This document shows, piece after piece, positions 30,778 to 41,123 of a DNA stretch of 64,000 nt. The translations under genes and the position numbers were made by a program. The stretch's first letter is position 1; every line of letters starts with the position of its first letter. This stretch comes from DATMER01 sp963741305 (lineage in GTDB: Bacteria > Acidobacteriota > Thermoanaerobaculia > Multivoradales > UBA5704): assembly GCA_963741305.1 (NCBI GenBank), contig CAVUHL010000003.1, positions 7,812,001 through 7,876,000 on the forward strand, written 5' to 3'. A model generated the notes under the pieces. That model was not told the origin of the DNA, did not search any database, and saw nothing but the letters and a program-made list of their open reading frames with translations.

Positions 30778-33700
30778 ATGCCTACAAGCTCCTTCTCCTG
30801 GCTCCATCTCACGGACCTGCACTACGGCTTGAAGGGACAGGGCCATCTCTGGCCCACTCTGCGGGAGCCGTTCCTTGAAAGCCTCGGACCGCTGCACGAC
30901 CGCTGCGGTCCCTGGGATGCCGTGCTCTTCACGGGCGACCTCGTGCAGTCGGGAGAGTCGGCGCAGTTCGAGAGGATGCAGGCCGAGTTTCTCGATCACC
31001 TGTGGAAGCGGCTGGATGAGCTCGGATCGGGAGGGGCCGTGCTGCTGGCTGTGCCGGGCAATCACGACCTGTATCGCCCCAATCCCCAGGAAGACAACGC
31101 GGCCATCGATGCCCTGCTCGAAAAGGACGGCTTCCCTCGCATCCAGGAGAAATTCTGGGATCGGCCGGCCGGTCCGTATCGCGGGGTGATCCGCGACGCG
31201 TTCGGGGCCTACAGCCAGTGGTGGGAACAGGCTCCGCATCGGCCCGGCGATGTGAAGGCCGGCATCCTGCCCGGCGATTTCTCGGTGAGCATTGGCCGCA
31301 TCGGTATCGTGGGGTTGAACACCACGTTCCTCCAGCTTGCCGGCGGCGACTACACGGGGCGGCTGGTCTGGGATACCCGACAGCTTGACGCGGTGTGCGA
31401 GGGGGGCGTGGACGTCTGGGCGAAGCAGCACGACGTTTGCCTGCTGCTCACTCATCAGGGGCCGGACTGGCTAACCGCGGATGCTCGGAAACAAGGTGAG
31501 TCGGAGATTGCACCGGCCGGACGGTTCGCAGTGCAGCTCTTCGGTCACCAGCACGAGACCAAGATCATATATATCAGGCGCGGTGGCGACTCAGAGGCGA
31601 CCCGCCTCTCTCGAGGCTGCTCCGTCTTCGGCATGGAAAAGTTCGGTGAACCGCCGACCATCCAGCGAGCGCACGGCTACGCAGCGGGACGCATCGAGCT
31701 TGGCGATGAAGGAACTGTCCTGCGTCTCTGGCCACGGATAGCTACGAATAAAACGGGTGCGTGGCGGTTCATCCCAGACCACGAGCACGCCGTTTTGGAG
31801 GATGACGAAGGCACTGAGCCAGAGTCTGTTACCCCCAGAACACGAGCTGCCAGATCGCCATCGGGCAAGACCGCCACCACCCCACCGGCGCCCGTCGTCG
31901 CCGCTCCGCATTCCACATTGCCGGCCCGGCGGCCGTTCTTTGGACGCACGAAGGATCTGGAGCTGATTGCGAAGTATCTGCTCCCAGAAGACCGCAGTTG
32001 GGGCGTCGTGCTGGATGGTCCCGGCGGCGTGGGGAAGACTGCGCTCGCGCTCGAAGCAGCGCATCGAGCGCCTGCTGAGCATTTTCCGCTCAAGCTTTGG
32101 ATCACGGCCAAGAACCGCGAGCTACTTCCCGAGGGCGAGCATCGGCTGACCGATCATCACGTGGGCGACTACCACGCGATGCTCAATGAGTTGGGCCGGG
32201 CGCTCGGCCGCGACGATATTCCGAAATCGATACCGGAAGAGCGGCCCAACCTCGTGCGCCATGCGCTCGCCAACCACCGCGCGTTGCTGGTGCTGGACAA
32301 CCTGGAGACGTTCAGCCCGGAGGATCGCCGCCGTGTGTTCGAGCTGCTGGGCAGCCTTCCCGCGACCTGCCGCGCTATCGTCACTAGCCGTCGTCGTCCC
32401 GGCGGCTCGACGGCTGGACACTATCGCCGCTTAGACAAGCTAGAACGCGAGGCTGCCGATGAGCTGCTGAAGGAGTTGGGCAGGAGCTATGAGCCTGTAT
32501 ACAGGCTCATAGAGGCTGAACGCGATCAGCTCTATGCTGAAACTGGGGGCAATCCGTTGCTGCTGACTTGGGTGGCGGGCCAACTGGGCCGGACGACCGG
32601 CCGCTGCCGCACGGTGGCCGAAGCCGTGGAGCGCCTGCAGGAGGCGCATCGCCTCCAGATGCTGAATGAGAAGAACGATCCTCTGGACTTTGTCTTCGGC
32701 GATCTGCTTGAGACCTTCACGGGGGACGAGACGGAGGTACTTGCTGCCCTGGTCCACTTTACCCAGCCAGTGCGCATCGAGTTGCTGCTGCCGCTGATAG
32801 GACTGAGTTCGAAAGCTGCGGAAACCGCGCTGGATGGCCTGCGCGATCGAGCGTTGCTGGTGGAGGACGACCAAGCCGCCACGTGGCTGCTCCCGCCTCT
32901 GGCGGCCGGATTTCTCCGTCGCGCCCGTCCAGAGGCGGTTGGAGTCAGTGGCGAGCGCTTAGCCGATCAGGCCCAAGCCCTCGCCAAGGAGAATGGATAC
33001 GAGGAGCACGCACGCTTCTCTGTCTTAGAGACCGCTTGGCCGCAGCTTGCCGCCGCCCTACCAGTGTTAATTGTAGGCGACAACGGTCGCCTGCAGACCG
33101 TATGCGACGCGCTGAGACTCTTTCTGGATTTCTCCGGCCGCTGGGATGATTTGCTCTCGTTCAGCACTGAGGCAGAGGCGAAGGCTGAGCGCACCAAAGA
33201 CTTTGAGAACGCCGGCTGGCGAGCCTATGATGCTGGTATGTGTCACTTCATGCGCGGTCAGTCCACTGAGGTGCTGACCTGCGCCGACCGCGCCGCTGCC
33301 CACTGGCGGAGGGCCCGGGCCGGTGCCTATGAGCAGTCCGACGAGCGCGCCACCGCCCTTCTTCTACGTGGGCGTGGCCATTTGTTAGCCGAGGACTATC
33401 CGAGCGCGATCACCGGCTATCGTCAAGCACTTGAACTATTCCGCAGCTCACCCAAGAGTATGGGATTTTCGGCTACCCTAAACGACCTTGCCGAAACCTT
33501 CCGCCGTTCAGGCCAGTTCGAAGAGGCGGAATTCTATTTTCGGAAGGCGCTTGAAGTCGCAAAAGACTCGTTCGATAAGGAAGAAGTCGCTATTCTAAAT
33601 GGCAATCTTGCTGAGTTGGCACTGCACCGAAAGGATTGGCCAGAGGCCGAACGTCTCGCCCGCGAAGCATTGACGCTAGCCGAGGAGATCGGCCGCAAAG

Positions 33701-33864
33701 AACTCATCGCCTCCGCCTGTTGGCGTCTGGGCAAAGCGCTGGCGCAGCAGTGGCATAACGAAGAAGGCCGCAGCTACGCAAAGCGTGCGGTGGCGATCTG
33801 CACCGAGTTACGCTTGCCGGGCTTGGCCGAGGCCCAAGCCGTCTTGAACGAATGCCTGAGCTGA
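30778..33864 (+). CDS. Calcineurin-like phosphoesterase - STAND NTPase - TPR protein
   Basis: 1028 aa. Residues 1-330 are a metallophosphoesterase with the full metal set: Asp13/His15 (LTDLHYG), GD 53-54, GNHD 94-97, His226 (LLLTHQG) and GHQH 256-259. A Pro/Thr-rich linker (345-385) leads to a STAND ATPase: FFGRTKDLELI, P-loop GPGGVGKT 414-421, Walker B LLVLDN, AIVTSRRR. TPR-like repeats fill about 830-1020. The layout mirrors bacterial immune STAND proteins (effector, ATPase switch, repeat sensor); a nuclease or nucleotide phosphodiesterase effector is inferred. It is a single gene, preceded by array 2 and flanked by hairpins. Confidence 0.88.
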   Translation: MPTSSFSWLHLTDLHYGLKGQGHLWPTLREPFLESLGPLHDRCGPWDAVLFTGDLVQSGESAQFERMQAEFLDHLWKRLDELGSGGAVLLAVPGNHDLYRPNPQEDNAAIDALLEKDGFPRIQEKFWDRPAGPYRGVIRDAFGAYSQWWEQAPHRPGDVKAGILPGDFSVSIGRIGIVGLNTTFLQLAGGDYTGRLVWDTRQLDAVCEGGVDVWAKQHDVCLLLTHQGPDWLTADARKQGESEIAPAGRFAVQLFGHQHETKIIYIRRGGDSEATRLSRGCSVFGMEKFGEPPTIQRAHGYAAGRIELGDEGTVLRLWPRIATNKTGAWRFIPDHEHAVLEDDEGTEPESVTPRTRAARSPSGKTATTPPAPVVAAPHSTLPARRPFFGRTKDLELIAKYLLPEDRSWGVVLDGPGGVGKTALALEAAHRAPAEHFPLKLWITAKNRELLPEGEHRLTDHHVGDYHAMLNELGRALGRDDIPKSIPEERPNLVRHALANHRALLVLDNLETFSPEDRRRVFELLGSLPATCRAIVTSRRRPGGSTAGHYRRLDKLEREAADELLKELGRSYEPVYRLIEAERDQLYAETGGNPLLLTWVAGQLGRTTGRCRTVAEAVERLQEAHRLQMLNEKNDPLDFVFGDLLETFTGDETEVLAALVHFTQPVRIELLLPLIGLSSKAAETALDGLRDRALLVEDDQAATWLLPPLAAGFLRRARPEAVGVSGERLADQAQALAKENGYEEHARFSVLETAWPQLAAALPVLIVGDNGRLQTVCDALRLFLDFSGRWDDLLSFSTEAEAKAERTKDFENAGWRAYDAGMCHFMRGQSTEVLTCADRAAAHWRRARAGAYEQSDERATALLLRGRGHLLAEDYPSAITGYRQALELFRSSPKSMGFSATLNDLAETFRRSGQFEEAEFYFRKALEVAKDSFDKEEVAILNGNLAELALHRKDWPEAERLAREALTLAEEIGRKELIASACWRLGKALAQQWHNEEGRSYAKRAVAICTELRLPGLAEAQAVLNECLS

Positions 33865-33879
33865 TCAGCCCACACCCAT

Positions 33880-33915
33880 CCCTCTCCCAGCAACCATTTG
33901 GACTCCTGGAGAGGG
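33880..33915 (+). terminator. Hairpin after the calcineurin-STAND gene
   Basis: CCCTCTCC (33880-33887) pairs with GGAGAGGG (33908-33915), starting 16 nt after the stop. No U-tract follows, so it may be a repeat element rather than an intrinsic terminator. Confidence 0.45.
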
Positions 33916-34045
33916 AGCGTGAATCCGAATGACTTTCTCCATCCATGGCTTCCGCCATTTCCCCCTCCCCCGACCTCCCTCGCGAAGACAAGGCGCTTTC
34001 CTTGCAGCGGCGAAGTATGGGAATGACCTTGGTCGTTCGCACGCC

Positions 34046-34084
34046 CCCCTCTCCCGGGGGACCGGGTGTGCGGTGGGAGAGGGG
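34046..34084. repeat. CCCCTCTCCC hairpin repeat upstream of gnd
   Basis: CCCCTCTCCC (34046-34055) pairs perfectly with GGGAGAGGGG (34075-34084), followed by CCGGGGGTGAGGG. Sequences of this kind are dispersed in many Gram-negative genomes. The rest of the 275-bp spacer 33865-34139 shows no gene. Confidence 0.7.
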
Positions 34085-34139
34085 CCGGGGGTGAGGGCTC
34101 CGGATACACTAAGCTGCGGACGGCCGGAAAGGAGGCGCA

Positions 34140-35123
34140 ATGCAGATCGGCATGATCGGGCTCGGACGCATGGGGGGCAACATGGTCCGCCGATTGCTCC
34201 AAGGGGGGCATGAGTGCGTGGTGTTCGACCGCAATCCCGCGGCGGTGGAGGAGCTGGCGAAAGAGGGCGCCACGGGCGCGGCTTCGATGGAGGACTTCGT
34301 CGCCAAACTCGCTGCTCCGAAGACGGCGTGGGTCATGGTGCCCGCGGGACCCATTACGGAAGCGGTGGTTCAAGACCTCGGCGAGCGGCTCGGCGAGGGC
34401 GGCGTGGTGATCGACGGCGGCAACTCCCATTTCAAGGACGACGTGCGCCGCGCTCGCGAGCTGCGGGCGAAAGGCATCCAGTATGTGGATGCCGGAACGA
34501 GCGGCGGTGTGTGGGGGCTGGAGCGCGGGTACTGCCTAATGATCGGCGGCGACCGCAAAGTCGTCGAGCACCTAGATCCGATCTGGAAGACGCTCGCTCC
34601 GGGGCGCGGAGAGATCCCTCCAGCGCCGGGGCGTGAAAATCGCAAGAGCACGGCCGAGGAGGGTTATCTCCACTGCGGCCCTGCCGGCGCGGGCCACTTC
34701 GTCAAGATGGTTCACAACGGGATCGAGTACGGATTAATGCAGGCGTATGCCGAGGGCTTCGACATCTTCCGCAACGCGGCCTCGGAGCAACTGCCCGAGG
34801 AGCACCGCTTCGATCTCGACCTCGCGGACATCGCCGAAGTCTGGCGGCGGGGGAGCGTGGTCACTTCATGGCTGCTCGACCTGACCGCCATGGCGCTCGC
34901 CGAGAGCCCGGACCTCGAAGGCTACACTGGCTTCGTCCAAGACTCGGGCGAGGGACGTTGGACCGTGCAGACCGCCGTGGAAGAGGCGGTTCCAGTGAAC
35001 GTGCTCGCGGCCTCGCTCTTCGCCCGCTTCCGCTCGCGGCAGGAGCACACCTTCGGCGAGAAGGTGCTCTCCGCGATGCGTCACAAGTTTGGCGGCCACA
35101 TCGAACGGCCGAGCGGAGGCTGA
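34140..35123 (+). CDS. gnd: 6-phosphogluconate dehydrogenase, decarboxylating (short type)
   Basis: 327 aa; converts 6-phosphogluconate to ribulose 5-phosphate with NAD(P)H and CO2. Rossmann motif MIGLGRMGGNM, VFDRNP, the substrate loop DAGTSGGVWGLERGY, and GPAGAGHFVKMVHNGIEYG with the catalytic Lys and His-Asn. The length fits the short (about 300-330 aa, YqeC-like) form rather than the 470-aa dimer form. First gene of gnd-zwf-pgl. Confidence 0.93.
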   Translation: MQIGMIGLGRMGGNMVRRLLQGGHECVVFDRNPAAVEELAKEGATGAASMEDFVAKLAAPKTAWVMVPAGPITEAVVQDLGERLGEGGVVIDGGNSHFKDDVRRARELRAKGIQYVDAGTSGGVWGLERGYCLMIGGDRKVVEHLDPIWKTLAPGRGEIPPAPGRENRKSTAEEGYLHCGPAGAGHFVKMVHNGIEYGLMQAYAEGFDIFRNAASEQLPEEHRFDLDLADIAEVWRRGSVVTSWLLDLTAMALAESPDLEGYTGFVQDSGEGRWTVQTAVEEAVPVNVLAASLFARFRSRQEHTFGEKVLSAMRHKFGGHIERPSGG

Positions 35124-35126
35124 GCC

Positions 35127-36653
35127 ATGGCGGATGAAAACGATCTCCCTCCATCCAACCAGGGCGTTCCCGCGCCGGCTTGCGCGATGGTGATCTTCGG
35201 CGCCTCGGGCGATCTCACCAAGCGCAAGCTGATCCCCGCGATCCACAACCTCGCCACGAATCATCTGCTGCCGGAGGACTTCGCGGTGATCGGAGTCTCC
35301 CGCTCCGAGATGACCGACGACGAGTTCCGCAATCGGATCCGCGACGAGATGAAGGAGTTCGCGACCGGCGAGCTCGAGGACCAGGTCGTCGAGTGGCTGA
35401 TCCCCCGGCTGTCTTATGTGGCGGGAGACTTCCACGACGACGCCACCTTCGAAAAGCTGCGCGAGCATCTGCAAACGGCGGACGAGACATGGAAGACGCA
35501 TGGCTGCTATCTCTTCTATCTCGCGGTCCCGCCGAGCCAGTTCTGCCAGGTCGTGCAGGAGCTCGGCGAGAGGGGGCTCATCGCCGAGACCGAGCGCGAC
35601 GGCAAGTGGCGGCGCGTCGTGATCGAGAAGCCTTTCGGCCACGACCTCGAGTCCGCCCGGGCGCTCAACCGCGACATCACGAAGGTGCTCGACGAGAAGC
35701 AGATCTACCGCATCGATCACTACCTCGGCAAGGAGACGGTCCAGAACATCCTCGCCTTCCGCTTCGCCAACGGCATCTTCGAGCCGATCTGGAACCGGCG
35801 CTACGTCGATCACGTGCAGATCACGGTCGCGGAGACCGTGGGAGTCGAAGGGCGCGGCGGCTACTATGAAGAGGCCGGGGCGCTGCGCGACATGGTGCAG
35901 AACCACATGTTCCAGCTCCTCGCGCTCACCGCCATGGAGCCGCCGACTTCGTTCGCTCCCGATGCCGTGCGCGACGAGCGGGTGAAGGTGCTGTGCGGGA
36001 TCAAGCCGCTGGATCATGAGGACGTGCTGAGCTCCGCCGTGCGCGGCCAGTATGGTGAAGGAGAGATGGAAGGCAAGCACGTTGCCGGCTACCGGCAGGA
36101 GCCCAACGTGAAGCCGGACTCGCATGTCGAAACCTTCGTGGCGCTCGAGCTGTTCGTCGAGAACTGGCGCTGGGCCGGCGTTCCGTTCTATCTGCGCACG
36201 GGCAAGCGGCTGCCCCGCCGCGTGACCGAGATCGCGATCCAGTTCAAGAGCGCTCCGTTCGTGATGTTCCGCGAGACTGCGGTAGAGCAGCTCAAGCCCA
36301 ACGTGCTGGTGATCCGCATCCAGCCGGAAGAGGGGATCTCGCTGCGCTTCGAAGGCAAGGTGCCCGGACCGACCATGCGGCTCGGCACGGTCAAGATGGA
36401 CTTCCGCTACGCCGATTATTTCGGCAGCACGCCGAGTACCGGCTACGAGACGCTGCTCTACGACGTGATGACCGCGGACTCGACGCTCTTCCATCGCACC
36501 GACATGGTGGAGGTGGGCTGGAGCATCGTGACGCCGATCCTCGACGTGTGGAAGGCGCTCACGCCGCGCAACTTCCCCAACTACGCAGCCGGCACGTGGG
36601 GACCCAAGGAAGCCGACGAGTTGATCAAGGACGGCAGGAAATGGCGGAACTGA
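35127..36653 (+). CDS. zwf: Glucose-6-phosphate 1-dehydrogenase
   Basis: 508 aa, normal length. FGASGDLTKRKLIPA is the coenzyme site, RIDHYLGKETVQNIL the substrate site with catalytic His nearby, EKPFGHDLESA is also conserved. It starts three bases after the gnd stop with GGAGG upstream. Its 3' end overlaps pgl by 13 nt. Confidence 0.97.
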   Translation: MADENDLPPSNQGVPAPACAMVIFGASGDLTKRKLIPAIHNLATNHLLPEDFAVIGVSRSEMTDDEFRNRIRDEMKEFATGELEDQVVEWLIPRLSYVAGDFHDDATFEKLREHLQTADETWKTHGCYLFYLAVPPSQFCQVVQELGERGLIAETERDGKWRRVVIEKPFGHDLESARALNRDITKVLDEKQIYRIDHYLGKETVQNILAFRFANGIFEPIWNRRYVDHVQITVAETVGVEGRGGYYEEAGALRDMVQNHMFQLLALTAMEPPTSFAPDAVRDERVKVLCGIKPLDHEDVLSSAVRGQYGEGEMEGKHVAGYRQEPNVKPDSHVETFVALELFVENWRWAGVPFYLRTGKRLPRRVTEIAIQFKSAPFVMFRETAVEQLKPNVLVIRIQPEEGISLRFEGKVPGPTMRLGTVKMDFRYADYFGSTPSTGYETLLYDVMTADSTLFHRTDMVEVGWSIVTPILDVWKALTPRNFPNYAAGTWGPKEADELIKDGRKWRN

Positions 36654-37387
36654 AAACGTTCGACGACCTCGATCGATTGACACGCGGGGCGGCCGATGAG
36701 ATCGCGAAGAGCGCCGAGGAGGCCATCGCCGCGCGCGGCCGGTTCACGATCGCGCTCTCCGGCGGCAACACGCCGAAGCCCGCGTATCGCCTGCTCGCGG
36801 AAGAACCCCGGATCGATTGGGGCCGCGTGCACGTGTTCTGGGGTGACGACCGGCACGTCCCGCCCGATCACCCGGACAGCAACTTCGGGATGGCTCACGA
36901 GGCGCTGCTCTCGAAGGTCCCGATCCCTCAAGACAACGTCCATCGCATGCGGACCGAGAAGCCGGACGCGGAGCGCGTGGCCGAGGAGTACGCGTGGACG
37001 CTGCGCAGCGCGTTCAATATCGAGGAAGGCGAGTGGCCGCGCTTCGATCTCGTGCTGATGGGGATTGGCGCGGACGGTCACACGGCTTCGTTGTTTCCCG
37101 GCAGCGAGGCCGTGCGTGAGCGCAGCCGTCTCGTGATCGCGCCGTGGGTGAGCTCGCTCGGGACTTTCCGGATTACGCTGACGGCGCCGGTGTTCAACCA
37201 TGCCGCGCTCGCGCTCTTCCTGGTGAGTGGAGAGGAGAAAGCCGAGGCGCTGCGGGCGGTGCTCGAAGGGGACTTTCAGCCCGATCGGTTCCCCGCGCAA
37301 GTCGTACGCCCCGAAGAGGGGAAGCTGCTCTGGCTCGTGGATCGCGCCGCAGCGCGATGTCTTCGCAATGTGGATCGATCGAGTTGA
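36641..37387 (+). CDS. pgl: 6-phosphogluconolactonase
   Basis: 248 aa from ATG 36641. FTIALSGGNTPKPAYRLLAEE, VFWGDDRHVPPDHPDSNFGMA and MGIGADGHTASLFPGSEAV are the Pgl (DevB) signatures. It completes the oxidative pentose phosphate branch in one operon. A start further upstream inside zwf (36548) is out of step with the family. Confidence 0.95.
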   Translation: MAELKTFDDLDRLTRGAADEIAKSAEEAIAARGRFTIALSGGNTPKPAYRLLAEEPRIDWGRVHVFWGDDRHVPPDHPDSNFGMAHEALLSKVPIPQDNVHRMRTEKPDAERVAEEYAWTLRSAFNIEEGEWPRFDLVLMGIGADGHTASLFPGSEAVRERSRLVIAPWVSSLGTFRITLTAPVFNHAALALFLVSGEEKAEALRAVLEGDFQPDRFPAQVVRPEEGKLLWLVDRAAARCLRNVDRSS

Positions 37388-37529
37388 TCGATTCGAGGCT
37401 ACACGACGCTTTCCAGCCACGGGGCTAAAGGCAGATGCGCCGTGTGAAGGCGACGCTGGCAGGTACGGCTGAGAACGACAGGTAGCGCCCCCAGTAAAAT
37501 CCCAGAACGTCGCCTCCGCGGGGCCTTGC

Positions 37530-37550
37530 GGCCCTCTGTACGAGAGGGCC
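37530..37550 (-). terminator. Hairpin downstream of the histone-like gene
   Basis: GGCCCTC (37530-37536) pairs with GAGGGCC (37544-37550), beginning four bases past the stop of the minus-strand gene and also facing pgl. No U-run follows. Confidence 0.45.
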
Positions 37551-37553
37551 GGC

Positions 37554-37880
37554 TTACTTCTTCTTGCTTGCGGTCTTCTTCGCAGCCGGCTTCGCAGCAG
37601 ACTTCTTCGGAGCCGCAGCCTTGACGGACTTCGCAGCAACCGTCTTCTTCGCAGCCGGCTTCGCAGCCGTCTTCGCAGCAACGGTCTTCTTCGGTGCTGC
37701 CTTCGCAGCAGGCTTTTTCGCAGCCGCGGCCTTCTTGGCCGGAGCCTTCTTCGCAGCCGCAGCCTTCTTGGCCGGAGCCTTCTTGGCAGCAGTAGCTTTC
37801 TTGGCCGGAGCGGCCTTCTTCGCAGCGGTCTTCTTGGCACCGCTCTTCTTGGCCGGAGCCTTCTTCATGTCGTCAGCCAT
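37554..37880 (-). CDS. Lys/Ala-rich histone H1-like DNA-binding protein
   Basis: 108 aa, composed almost only of Ala, Lys, Pro and Thr in AAKKAPAKK/AAAKKTVAAK-type repeats, like eukaryotic H1 tails and bacterial AlgP/Hc-type proteins. It should be disordered and bind DNA non-specifically. MADDMKKAPAKKSGAKK is the start, with AAAGGAG 9 nt upstream of ATG 37880. The internal repeats are multiples of 15-18 bp, making copy-number variation likely. A candidate promoter is at 37941-37970. Confidence 0.85.
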   Translation of the reverse strand: MADDMKKAPAKKSGAKKTAAKKAAPAKKATAAKKAPAKKAAAAKKAPAKKAAAAKKPAAKAAPKKTVAAKTAAKPAAKKTVAAKSVKAAAPKKSAAKPAAKKTASKKK

Positions 37881-37940
37881 ACACGATCTCCTTTCGGTTG
37901 GTGTGCCCGCAATGATGCGTTTGGGCGTTCATGTGGAATT

Positions 37941-37970
37941 AGGGTACGCCTACTACATCTTGGGCGTCAA
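37941..37970 (-). promoter_or_regulatory. Candidate promoter of the histone-like gene
   Basis: On the minus strand TTGACG (37970-37965) and TACCCT (37946-37941) are separated by 18 bp, about 60 nt upstream of the start. The -35 is good (5/6), the -10 weak. Confidence 0.4.
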
Positions 37971-38082
37971 GCTCTTTTACGCCTCAAACTCTAGTGACAC
38001 CTGCCCAAAGTGCTGGGCAGTGCGCCGCAAGGGCTCTTCAGCGGCGCTTCAGCGCGCTCGATCGAGTCGTCTGTGATGCGAG

Positions 38083-38120
38083 AAAATGCCCGCGGAATAA
38101 GCGTTTGCGCGTTCCGCGGG
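38083..38120 (-). terminator. Intrinsic terminator of the beta-helix gene
   Basis: CCCGCGGAA (38120-38112 on minus) pairs with TTCCGCGGG (38097-38089), and the minus strand continues CATTTTCTCG with a short T-run. It lies 23 nt after the stop. The remainder of the spacer up to 37880 shows only the histone promoter. Confidence 0.7.
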
Positions 38121-38142
38121 CGAAGAGGGATGAGGCGTCTGG

Positions 38143-39642
38143 CTACGGACAGGTGGAAGCGTAGAACGTGTAGCTCTCGTCGTAGACGCCGGCGCACGTT
38201 GCGTCTGCGATGACGGTGCCGCCGTGCAAGCGGGTTGCACCGATCAACGCCATGGCAGCATCGACGGTCGCTGAGGCGCCCGTGATCTCCGAGTGATCGA
38301 TGATGACGGTGCTGAACGACATCACTTGGATGCCCAGCCCTGCCATTCCTGTCGCATGGATGACGCTGCGCTCGACCTTGAGCTCGGCGACGTCTAACAG
38401 GACCCCCCCACTGAGCGCCTTCACGGTCGAGCCGCTGATGAGAGTGATGGAGGGGCCCACGCCGAACCCCTCACTGTCGCGGTAAATACCGTACGATGCC
38501 GTCGCGCCGTCGACGTCAACCTGCACATCCCGGATCTCAACCACCGTCGCGCCGGTAAACGCGGAGATGCCGTACCGTGTGCCGAAGGTGGTACCGCCGG
38601 TGACCTTGACCACGGTCCGCTTCACGGTCAGGACGGTGCCGTTGTTCTTGCTGGAGATCCCGTAGCCGATTATTCCTCCCGCCGACGTGGTGACGGTCGC
38701 CCCTTCAATCTTGGAGGCGGTGCCGCAGAGGTTGCGAATCCCCCAGGCAAGCTGAGTACCATTCGCAGAGACCGTGACATCCCGGATGCTGGTGTTGGCC
38801 CCAAAGGGCAGGCGGATAGCGACGGTCGATTGCTGCGAGCTCTCTGCTTTCACCTGCAAGCCGCGGATCTCTGACGAAGCAGCGCCATTGACCACACCGA
38901 CTGTGGCCTCAGCGCTCCCGCCCTCTCCGCGGATCACCGTCGCCTCCTGGCCTGAGCCTTCGATGTCCACGAACGGTTTCATCTGGAGCCCGGCGGCGCC
39001 GACGTCGTAGATCCCCGGCTCGACCTTTACGACGTAGCGCTTCGTGTCCGAGGCGTTGGTGATCCCGGCAAGTGAGTTGATGAGCCGTGTGCCGCTCGCC
39101 GTGTGGTCGCCCGGCACGGGGTGGACGTAGACTGTTTGCACCGCCTTGCTGTAGTAGCCGACCACCGAGACGAGCACATGCGCGCTCGATACTCCCACCT
39201 TGATCTTGAAGTCGCCCACGCCGGAGCTCTGCGCCACGGCCAGGTGCGTGGTGTTCGCGACGGTCACGCCCGTGGTGAAGTTGATCACCGAGGTGGTGGT
39301 CGCCGTGTCCGCGGCGAACGCCTGAGCGTGGCCAGGGCCTCCCGGGCTGATCACGACGATGTTGACGGCAACCGCCTGGACCTGCGGGATGCTGTTGGAG
39401 AAGCCGGGGACGCCGCAGCCGGTGGCCGAGCCTCCCTGGCTTGCGAGCGAGCTGCTGCCGCCGATGTTGTACGTGCGGGTCTCGCCTGCGGCGAAGGCGC
39501 CGCCGGCCACGCGGGTGTCAACGACGAGGCATGGTGCGACGGTATGGTAAGTGAGGTCTGGCGGCTGAGAGGAGGCGGTCGAGGCGGTCAGGGCAGAGAG
39601 GCTGAAGGCTATCCAGAGAACGCTCTTTCCACGGACGCGCAT
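38143..39642 (-). CDS. Secreted parallel beta-helix (pectate-lyase-fold) protein
   Basis: 499 aa from ATG 39642 with AAAGGAA upstream. Signal peptide FSLSALTASTASS. An N-terminal domain of about 170 aa (VDTRVAGGAFAAGETRTYNIGG) is a type seen in cell-surface proteins. Residues about 200-480 show right-handed beta-helix rungs (VDIEGSGQEATVIRG, SIRDVTVSANGTQLAWGIRN, VEIRDVQVDVDGATASYGIYR). No catalytic set is evident. It sits next to the exopolysaccharide cluster, so carbohydrate binding is plausible. The frame beyond 39642 is spurious. Confidence 0.75.
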   Translation of the reverse strand: MRVRGKSVLWIAFSLSALTASTASSQPPDLTYHTVAPCLVVDTRVAGGAFAAGETRTYNIGGSSSLASQGGSATGCGVPGFSNSIPQVQAVAVNIVVISPGGPGHAQAFAADTATTTSVINFTTGVTVANTTHLAVAQSSGVGDFKIKVGVSSAHVLVSVVGYYSKAVQTVYVHPVPGDHTASGTRLINSLAGITNASDTKRYVVKVEPGIYDVGAAGLQMKPFVDIEGSGQEATVIRGEGGSAEATVGVVNGAASSEIRGLQVKAESSQQSTVAIRLPFGANTSIRDVTVSANGTQLAWGIRNLCGTASKIEGATVTTSAGGIIGYGISSKNNGTVLTVKRTVVKVTGGTTFGTRYGISAFTGATVVEIRDVQVDVDGATASYGIYRDSEGFGVGPSITLISGSTVKALSGGVLLDVAELKVERSVIHATGMAGLGIQVMSFSTVIIDHSEITGASATVDAAMALIGATRLHGGTVIADATCAGVYDESYTFYASTCP

Positions 39643-39701
39643 GGCGTTCCTTTCTGAGTGGTCGAAAGTGACCTTGCTCAGAAAGGTATACGTTTCGCTG
39701 T

Positions 39702-41119
<1,418 letters not shown>

Positions 41120-41123
<4 letters not shown>

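Noticed and set aside
37564..38076. 170-codon Ala/Phe-rich frame antisense to the histone-like gene
   Set aside because: Mirror of Lys codons (AAG/CTT); no independent evidence.
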